A stretch of 10,851 nt of DNA, from positions 1 through 10,851 of the forward strand of contig CASBRC010000235.1 in NCBI GenBank assembly GCA_949128015.1, written 5' to 3'. Shown piece after piece: positions 6,489 to 10,851 of the stretch (position 1 is the first letter of the stretch; every line of letters starts with the position of its first letter). Both the position numbers and the translations under genes were made by a program. Source of the DNA: Synechococcales cyanobacterium PMM_0003 (GTDB lineage Bacteria > Cyanobacteriota > Cyanobacteriia > Pseudanabaenales > Pseudanabaenaceae). The notes under the pieces are model-generated. The model was not told the origin of the DNA, made no database searches, and saw only the letters and a program-made list of their open reading frames with translations.

Positions 6489-7565
6489 ATGGTTTCTATT
6501 CAATCTAGACCCGATCCCGAACTTCTCCGTGATGGCATCAAAGTTCCTGTTAAAGAAACTTTATTAACGCCAAGGTTTTACACTACCGACTATGACGCGG
6601 TTGCGAAGATGGATATTTCTTCACAGCAAGCTGAACTGGAAGCCGTTGTCGAAGAACTCCGCACGGATTACAATCGCTATCACTATAAACGCGATAACGA
6701 GTTTTTACAGTCTTGGGAACATATTGACGGTGAAACTCGCGCCGCCTTTATTGATTTTCTCGAACGCTCTTGCACCTCGGAATTCTCTGGATTTCTGCTA
6801 TTTAAAGAACTATCCCGCCAACTCAGCGATCGCAGTCCACTCTTATCTGAAGCCTTTAATCTGATGGCAAGGGATGAAGCCCGCCACGCAGGATTTTTGA
6901 ATAAAGCGATGAAGGATTTTCATCTATCGCTAGATTTAGTCAACATGACTAAAAAACGCAGCTATACCTTCTTTAAACCAGAATGGGTGATCTATTCTGT
7001 TTACCTATCCGAGAAAATTGGCTACTGGCGCTATATTCTCGTGCATTATCATTTGCAGGAGCATCCAGAAAATCAGTTTTATCCTCTCTTCAAATATTTT
7101 GAAAGCTGGTGTCAAGATGAGAACCGTCATGGCGATTTCTTTAAGGCGTTATTGCGATCGCAGCCAGCCCTATGGGGTACATGGAAAGCCAAACTATGGG
7201 CGCGGTTCTTCCTGTTGACCGTATTTGCTACCCACACGATTACGGTATTTGAACGGGCTGATTTTTATAAATCGATTGGTTTAGATGCTCGTGAATATAA
7301 TAAGCAAGTGGTAATAAATACTAATCACACGGCTATTAGTGCTTTTCCTGCGGTACTTGATACCAGCCATCCCCGATTCTTCCCCAGATTGGAAAAATGT
7401 GTAGATTACAACTTCAAACTGATGGCGATTAATGATAGCGATCGTCCTCAATTTGTGAAAACATTGCAGAAGTTGCCTTTATTCGCAGCAATTTTCTGGC
7501 AGTTGTTACTGGTGTATTTAACTAAGCCCATTGATGCTGAAGCCAAGCGCGGCGAAGTTCATTAA
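6489..7565 (+). CDS. acsF: Mg-protoporphyrin IX monomethyl ester (oxidative) cyclase, AcsF/ChlA family
   Basis: Di-iron oxygenase that forms the fifth (E) ring of chlorophyll, converting Mg-protoporphyrin IX monomethyl ester to divinyl protochlorophyllide with O2. The length of 358 residues is what the cyanobacterial family shows. Di-iron motifs are Glu98 in TSEFSGF, EARH (130-133) and ENRH (211-214), the paired ExxH signatures of this ferritin-like fold. The nearby YHYKRDNEF and SWEHIDGETR also suit AcsF. Cyanobacteria often carry two copies; the one clustered with heme oxygenase and hemN is the low-oxygen form (ChlAII in Synechocystis), so I infer this is that paralogue. It starts 15 bases after the hemerythrin gene with no obvious Shine-Dalgarno, and ends at a terminator. 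Confidence 0.95.
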   Translation: MVSIQSRPDPELLRDGIKVPVKETLLTPRFYTTDYDAVAKMDISSQQAELEAVVEELRTDYNRYHYKRDNEFLQSWEHIDGETRAAFIDFLERSCTSEFSGFLLFKELSRQLSDRSPLLSEAFNLMARDEARHAGFLNKAMKDFHLSLDLVNMTKKRSYTFFKPEWVIYSVYLSEKIGYWRYILVHYHLQEHPENQFYPLFKYFESWCQDENRHGDFFKALLRSQPALWGTWKAKLWARFFLLTVFATHTITVFERADFYKSIGLDAREYNKQVVINTNHTAISAFPAVLDTSHPRFFPRLEKCVDYNFKLMAINDSDRPQFVKTLQKLPLFAAIFWQLLLVYLTKPIDAEAKRGEVH

Positions 7566-7567
7566 AG

Positions 7568-7595
7568 AAAAAGCGGTGCATCGCGCCGCTTTTTT
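7568..7595 (+). terminator. Intrinsic terminator after acsF
   Basis: The stem GCGGTGC (7573-7579) pairs with GCGCCGC (7583-7589) around ATC, including one G-T pair. It is preceded by a run of A (7568-7572) and followed by a run of T (7590-7595), and starts 2 bases after the acsF stop codon. The A/T runs make it partly two-way. Confidence 0.9.
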
Positions 7596-7610
7596 GTAGA
7601 TATTTGTATT

Positions 7611-7735
7611 TAGGGCTTGCGGAAAAAGTGATTAAGCAGAAAGTAGGAGGCAAGGCAAACTGTGCCAAATTGGTCATAACGCGGTCTAAACTAAAACATC
7701 GCTCTACACAATTTTCTTTTTTTCAGTAAGCCCTA
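7611..7735. mobile_element. 125-bp MITE-like element with imperfect terminal inverted repeats
   Basis: The left end TAGGGCTTGCGGAAAAAG and the reverse complement of the right end, TAGGGCTTACTGAAAAAA, agree at 15 of the first 17 positions. Both outer ends carry TA, which could be a TA target duplication with the element proper from 7613 to 7733. The interior shows no open frame worth calling. The terminal sequence resembles insertion-sequence ends, so this could be a non-autonomous derivative or a deleted remnant. No transposase is in the window to match. Confidence 0.6.
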
Positions 7736-7910
7736 TTTAACCCCTTTTTCCTTTTCCTTTTTCCTTGTCAAGGGTCGCCAAGTGTCTTATTCGCGATCGC
7801 AAATATGGTGCATGGTGAATCGCACAAAAAATCGATTGATGCCAGATGCTATGCCCAAACCTCGCAACGAATGGACAATTTATCAATTCTATTAACCAAA
7901 AATCTCGTAG

Positions 7911-7975
7911 GGGCGAAGCATTCCCCAAGCAATCCATCAATTTTAAGACCATCTCTATTTGGGAATGCTTCGCCC
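7911..7975. repeat. 65-bp foldback element, copy 1
   Basis: Perfect 15-bp arms GGGCGAAGCATTCCC (7911-7925) and GGGAATGCTTCGCCC (7961-7975) around a 35-base interior. TCGTAG stands directly before the left arm. The element at 8040-8104, read on the other strand, has the same total length, the same TCGTAG neighbour and several shared positions. Confidence 0.8.
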
Positions 7976-8039
7976 AGAACCTTCGCAATTCACTGACAAA
8001 TCCTAAACCGCAGGGTTAATTTATTGGTTACAGCGAAGA

Positions 8040-8104
8040 GGGTTTAGCATTTGCGGATGGAGATTTTGGCTATAAGCGAAGATGTTGGCGCAAATGCTAA
8101 ACCC
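8040..8104. repeat. 65-bp foldback element, copy 2 (opposite orientation)
   Basis: Perfect 16-bp arms GGGTTTAGCATTTGCG (8040-8055) and CGCAAATGCTAAACCC (8089-8104) around a 33-base interior. On the minus strand it is preceded by TCGTAG, as copy 1 is on the plus strand. The arms share GGG...AGCATT with copy 1. Confidence 0.8.
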
Positions 8105-8224
8105 CTACGAATGGTATGTTTGACGTTTGGATGGTTGTGTTTATTTTATCCATTCCATTAATCAAACACATAGTTTAAAATTTGGTGCTTGGAGAAAAAG
8201 CCAAGTAAAAAATCAGACAGTAAA

Positions 8225-8275
8225 ACCCAAGAATTAGCGTTGCGGCGCGAAGCGGCGCAACGCTAATTCTTGGGT
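8225..8275. repeat. Palindromic hairpin repeat with 20-bp arms
   Basis: The arms are 8225-8244 and 8256-8275, perfectly paired. The 11-base centre GCGCGAAGCGG can itself pair CGC with GCG around GAA, leaving a G-G mismatch. The reverse-complement core CTTCGCGCC.CAACG.TAAT matches the core of the hairpin at 1194-1232, which marks both as one dispersed repeat family. No T-tract follows on either strand. Confidence 0.85.
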
Positions 8276-8292
8276 GGAAAGGGAGTAGGATA

Positions 8293-8345
8293 GGCGATCG
8301 CAGTTTCGTCATCTTTTTTGCTTGTGCTAGAAAACTGCGATCGCC
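8293..8345. repeat. Hairpin made from two HIP1 sites, downstream of the minus-strand membrane-protein gene
   Basis: 14-bp arms GGCGATCGCAGTTT (8293-8306) and AAACTGCGATCGCC (8332-8345) with a 25-base loop. Each arm contains the HIP1 octamer (8294-8301 and 8337-8344). It begins 8 bases past the stop of the minus-strand gene, so it may end or protect that message, although no T-run follows. Confidence 0.7.
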
Positions 8346-8353
8346 ATATTTAT

Positions 8354-9655
8354 TTACCCCTGCTTATTTTCTTTAAGCATTTTCTTATACTCTTGATCCG
8401 CCAAATCCTCCTCAGTGGTGTAGGCAAGATTATTTTGATCGATTACCTCTTGCTTGGTGGCAAAGGTACGCGCAAAATCTAACTTTTCCTTCAAGTCGGC
8501 TGATGGGTTTTGGATCTTTTGGGCATTAACAGAACGCTTTTGGTTGCGATCGCGAATTCCGCCATTCAAAAATTGCAAGACAAAATAGCGCACCGCAGGC
8601 GTAGATAGGAATAACACCGCATAGCCAAGCAAAAAGCCCATAGATGCGTTAACTAAACCCAAAAATCCACCTGAAGCTAATGTGGTCGCTAGTCTAGGAT
8701 TCTGAAGTAAGTTGCTTAGCACTAATGCCGAAACTAGATAAAAAACGCCTAAACCAATCGAAAGAGCAATCTTGCCTTGAGGAGCTTGGCTAAATTTCCA
8801 GATTTTTTCTTGTAAATAAGCACCGCTAGTTTTGGCTTTGCGCTCAGAGGCAACCTTTTGTAATTCGGGGAATTTATAGGCAAGGGTTCCAGCGTCGCTG
8901 ACTTCGGGGAAACCGTTGAATTTTGACAATACAGGAATCACAAAATATTCGTCACCCTCTAGACGGCTAGTTTCATCAAGGTAAGGCGCAATTTGTTCAG
9001 CGATCACTACACCGTTATGACTACGGATCATGGAGGCGACCTCGCGCCAACGGCGTTCATCCAAGTCGGCGTTGGGGTTGCCATCACCAAACAAGAATGA
9101 AAATACACTTTCTAAAAAGTTCATCTCATCAGGATCGCGCTGGCGCAATCGTTGCGGCTCGTAATAGTCGGGCGCAAACATGATGAACGGGTTGCCTAAG
9201 GGATTGCCCCAACCGCCCAAGAAGAAAAATCCACCGCCACCACCGCGATTATCACTACGGCGATCATTGCGATCGTTGTCGCTACGTCCTTGACTTTGAA
9301 TTGCGATCGTTGCCGCGATAATCCCCAACACTACGATCAAAATTGAGACAACTAACAAAATACCAAAGGAAATACGAATTGCGTAAAATACCCATTTCCA
9401 TACACCCTTCAGCCATTCGTTGACCTGTAGCCAAAATGAACGACTGACAAGGACTTGACGAAAATTGGGTGCAAATTTGTAGGCAATTTCGCCCGACTCG
9501 GCAACTTGAATATTGCCACCCGTCTCCGAGGCAAGCGCCAGCACTTCACGCTGCGCCGTATTTAGATCAAGTCCAGACTGTGCCGCCACATCTCCTATCG
9601 TGACCCGATAGTTGAGCTTTTCGACGGCTTCCATCACTACTGTACGCGGAGCCAT
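8354..9655 (-). CDS. Conserved cyanobacterial membrane protein with a repeated winged-helix-like module
   Basis: 433 residues, function not known to me. In order: an N-terminal helix-turn-helix-like module (about 5-70), a strong membrane segment (about 88-118), an Asp/Arg-rich then Gly-rich stretch (about 122-152), a second soluble module (about 195-270), two or three membrane segments (about 295-350), and a charged C-terminal tail. The modules share a pattern: VTIGDVAAQSGLD ... GEIAYKF in the first, VVIAEQIAPYLDE ... GTLAYKF in the second, which suggests an internal duplication. It recalls a cyanobacterial/plastid family whose Arabidopsis member (At5g03900) is labelled as iron-sulfur-cluster related, but that is from memory and the label is weak. 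AGGGA (minus strand, 9666-9662) lies 6 bases before the ATG and supports the start. Divergent from the DUF1997-like gene, 83 bases apart. Confidence 0.85.
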   Translation of the reverse strand: MAPRTVVMEAVEKLNYRVTIGDVAAQSGLDLNTAQREVLALASETGGNIQVAESGEIAYKFAPNFRQVLVSRSFWLQVNEWLKGVWKWVFYAIRISFGILLVVSILIVVLGIIAATIAIQSQGRSDNDRNDRRSDNRGGGGGFFFLGGWGNPLGNPFIMFAPDYYEPQRLRQRDPDEMNFLESVFSFLFGDGNPNADLDERRWREVASMIRSHNGVVIAEQIAPYLDETSRLEGDEYFVIPVLSKFNGFPEVSDAGTLAYKFPELQKVASERKAKTSGAYLQEKIWKFSQAPQGKIALSIGLGVFYLVSALVLSNLLQNPRLATTLASGGFLGLVNASMGFLLGYAVLFLSTPAVRYFVLQFLNGGIRDRNQKRSVNAQKIQNPSADLKEKLDFARTFATKQEVIDQNNLAYTTEEDLADQEYKKMLKENKQG

Positions 9656-9683
9656 ATGCTTTCCCTAATCGAACTTCTAAGAC

Positions 9684-9712
9684 TATTATGATGGAAATAG
9701 TTAGCAACTAAC
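9684..9712. promoter_or_regulatory. Candidate -10 box and palindromic site in the divergent intergenic region
   Basis: TATTAT (9684-9689) could be a plus-strand -10 box; no good -35 is seen. It is followed by the odd palindrome GTTAG-CAA-CTAAC (9700-9712), near the expected transcript start of the downstream gene. Such a site would suit a dimeric repressor, perhaps of MarR type. Only the symmetry is observed; the regulator is not known. Confidence 0.3.
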
Positions 9713-9738
9713 GCATCAGTAGTTTTAGGATATCCGTC

Positions 9739-10575
9739 ATGCAGCAAGAACCAATGCGATCGCCTGCAAATCAAGAGCCAAATCAAGAGCCAAATCAGGA
9801 AATACTGGGGGGAAATGACTCTGATTTTTTGTTAACACCTGCACAGGAAGCGGCGATGCTCGCTACCTATGGGACAGATAATGATGATTCTAGGTTCGAG
9901 CTTCAAGATTCAGACGCTGACGAACAGGACTCAAAACAAGACAAAAGCCTTGATCAAAATCAAGATCTTAAGGCTACACAAAAGACTGATAAAACCGCAT
10001 TTAATAATAACTATGTTGGCTACATGGATCTGTTTGCCGATAAGCACACAGTTATGAAATACCTTGATGCGCATCAAGGTTGGTTCAGGCGTTGCGCCCA
10101 TCCCTTTAAGGCTGACCCGATTGGGGAAACGGGCTATGCAATGGGTGTCGGGAAAGTTGGGGCAATTGGCTTTCAAGTTGATGCAAGGGTGGGGCTAGAT
10201 TTGTTGCCCCCTGATGCAAACTCGGTGTACTGCATCATTACGATCCCCATTCCTAACCAACTTCCACAGGGCTATGAGGTGGATTTCCAAGCGGAGATGC
10301 GCTTGGAGGAGAAAACTTTGGACTTACAGGCAGGGCAGCAAGTAGGACAAAACGTGATAATGACCAGTATCGAGTGGGATTTAAATATCACGGTCTCGCT
10401 GCAATTTCCACCATTCATTCAGCGTTTGTCTCAGGATATGCTCCAAAAAACAGGCGATGGAGTGCTTGGTTTTGTCGTCAAACGGGTTTCTAAAAGTCTG
10501 ACGGCTAAGGTGCAAGATGACTTTCATAAGACCCATGAGATTAAGGTTCCCAAGCAGATTAAGCTGAGAAAATAG
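9739..10575 (+). CDS. DUF1997-like conserved protein with acidic disordered N-terminus
   Basis: 278 residues. The first 90 or so are Gln/Asp/Asn-rich and look disordered, with a 12-bp tandem repeat giving NQEPNQEPNQE (11-21). The folded part (about 91-278) begins YVGYMDLFADKHTVMKYLDAH and ends with FPPFIQRLSQDML, GDGVLGFVVKRVS and a Lys-rich tail. The pattern of a hydrophobic strand, then PP, then LQxTGxGxL and a long helix resembles DUF1997, a family of unknown function in cyanobacteria and plants. I see no signal peptide, no membrane segment and no catalytic motif. AGGA at 9727-9730, 8 bases before ATG 9739, supports the start. The last 85 bases recur exactly, inverted, at the window end. 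The family call is moderate; the function is unknown. Confidence 0.8.
   Translation: MQQEPMRSPANQEPNQEPNQEILGGNDSDFLLTPAQEAAMLATYGTDNDDSRFELQDSDADEQDSKQDKSLDQNQDLKATQKTDKTAFNNNYVGYMDLFADKHTVMKYLDAHQGWFRRCAHPFKADPIGETGYAMGVGKVGAIGFQVDARVGLDLLPPDANSVYCIITIPIPNQLPQGYEVDFQAEMRLEEKTLDLQAGQQVGQNVIMTSIEWDLNITVSLQFPPFIQRLSQDMLQKTGDGVLGFVVKRVSKSLTAKVQDDFHKTHEIKVPKQIKLRK
9769..9800 (+). repeat. 12-bp tandem repeat inside the DUF1997-like gene
   Basis: AATCAAGAGCCA occurs at 9769-9780 and 9781-9792, and a third, decayed copy starts at 9793. It encodes NQEP repeats and keeps the frame, so copy number changes would lengthen or shorten the disordered N-terminus without breaking the gene. Confidence 0.8.
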
Positions 10576-10617
10576 CCCTCACCCCTAGTCCCTCTGCCAA
10601 CGGGCTACCGTGTACAT

Positions 10618-10724
10618 ACAAGTCTCAAAAACCCCCTTTAATTCCCCCTTGCAAAGGGGAGGGAACAAGATTTCTGGTTTTCCCCCTTTGCAAGGGGGAA
10701 TTAAAGGGGGTTTTTGAGACTTGT
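10618..10724. repeat. Inner hairpin repeat of the palindrome, with CCCCCTTGCAAAGGGG-type core
   Basis: 42-bp perfect arms contain AGTCTCAAAAACCCCCTTTA and an ATTCCCCCTTGCAAAGGGG stretch that is itself nearly self-complementary. C-run/G-run foldbacks of this type are widespread between cyanobacterial genes, so this is likely a dispersed MITE-like repeat downstream of the gene. It might end transcription from either side, although the usual T-run is absent. Confidence 0.75.
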
Positions 10725-10766
10725 GTATACACCGTAGCCCGTTGGGAGAGGATCTAAGGGTGAGGG

Positions 10767-10851
10767 CTATTTTCTCAGCTTAATCTGCTTGGGAACCTTA
10801 ATCTCATGGGTCTTATGAAAGTCATCTTGCACCTTAGCCGTCAGACTTTTA
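10767..10851 (-). CDS. Inverted copy of the 3' end of the DUF1997-like gene (partial, runs off the window)
   Basis: Read on the minus strand, it encodes the final 27 residues, KSLTAKVQDDF to KQIKLRK, and the same TAG stop, with every base identical to 10491-10575. If real, a second convergent copy of the gene lies beyond the window. If the contig end is folded back, there is no second gene. Identity over the coding part beside a mismatched intergenic part favours a recent event or an artefact. Confidence 0.5.
   Translation of the reverse strand, partial: KSLTAKVQDDFHKTHEIKVPKQIKLRK

Larger units (their letters stand above)
7596..8353. other. Intergenic repeat island between convergent genes; no convincing gene
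   Basis: This gap between acsF and the convergent membrane-protein gene holds five inverted-repeat elements, listed separately. It also has a pyrimidine tract at 7741-7767 made of C and T runs (CCTTTTT/CCTTTTC), and a small hairpin CTTGG/CCAAG at 8188-8205. Open frames of 63-83 codons run through the repeats on both strands, but they lack ribosome binding sites, recognisable motifs and typical composition, so I do not call them genes. Confidence 0.75.
10491..10851. repeat. Large inverted repeat (palindrome) reaching the window end
   Basis: Positions x and 21342-x pair, with the centre near 10671. The outer arms (10491-10584 with 10758-10851) are perfect over 94 bases, including the last 85 bases of the DUF1997-like gene. 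The next 36 bases hold seven mismatches (10585, 10589, 10590, 10596, 10609, 10615, 10617). The inner arms 10618-10659 with 10683-10724 are perfect again. The loop is about 21 bases. The arms continue beyond the window, so the full length is unknown. It could be a real inverted gene duplication or a foldback artefact. Confidence 0.9.

Noticed and set aside
6592..7218. Two short open frames inside acsF
   Set aside because: They are alternative frames of a strongly conserved gene without start signals.
7737..7988. Minus-strand open frame of 83 codons in the repeat island
   Set aside because: It runs through a pyrimidine tract and a foldback element, ends in a low-complexity Lys/Gly tail, and has no ribosome binding site or recognisable motif.
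7805..7996. Plus-strand open frame of 63 codons in the repeat island
   Set aside because: It overlaps the 65-bp foldback element, lacks a Shine-Dalgarno and shows no family features.
7911..8275. CRISPR array or tRNA cluster
   Set aside because: The repeats are single inverted elements of differing sequence, not evenly spaced direct repeats, and no cloverleaf with anticodon and T-loop was seen.

Overview
The window looks like cyanobacterial chromosomal DNA. The HIP1 octamer GCGATCGC occurs at least 15 times in 10.85 kb. Foldback repeats are common between genes. The gene content (a Mg-protoporphyrin ester cyclase, a biliverdin-forming heme oxygenase, and conserved proteins of the cyanobacterial/plastid type) needs an organism that makes chlorophyll and bilins. 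The base composition and repeat style would suit a Pseudanabaena- or Oscillatoria-like filamentous form, but that is only an impression. The left edge cuts an ABC ATPase gene inside its Walker A motif. The right edge lies inside a long palindrome. Both fit the window being a whole short contig.

Left part (1-3041): a NitT/TauT-type ABC importer, made of an ATPase with a C-terminal AAA-associated domain (5' truncated) and a double-length permease of two fused permease halves. A strong intrinsic terminator closes it. No substrate-binding protein is in view, so the substrate is unknown.

Centre (3057-7595): the core of interest. Five same-strand genes run heme oxygenase, HemN (oxygen-independent coproporphyrinogen III oxidase), a NrdG-type radical SAM activase, a bacteriohemerythrin and AcsF/ChlA (oxidative cyclase), ending in an intrinsic terminator. 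Heme oxygenase, hemN and the second cyclase are the known low-oxygen tetrapyrrole set of cyanobacteria (ho2, hemN and chlAII in Synechocystis, activated by the MarR-type regulator ChlR). Here two extra oxygen-linked genes lie between hemN and acsF. The set combines O2-consuming enzymes (heme oxygenase, cyclase), O2-sensitive radical SAM enzymes and an O2-binding hemerythrin, so I read it as a microoxic module.

Repeat island (7596-8353): nearly 760 bases between convergent genes, with no convincing gene. It holds five inverted-repeat elements: a 125-bp MITE-like element, two 65-bp foldback elements that appear related, a 20-bp-arm hairpin related to one at 1194-1232, and a hairpin built from two HIP1 sites.

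Right part (8354-10851): two divergently transcribed conserved genes. One encodes a membrane protein with what looks like a duplicated winged-helix-like module. The other encodes a DUF1997-like protein with a disordered acidic N-terminus. The second gene runs into a large inverted repeat centred near 10671. Its far arm is an exact reverse complement of the gene's last 85 bases, so either a second convergent copy begins there or the contig end is a foldback artefact.
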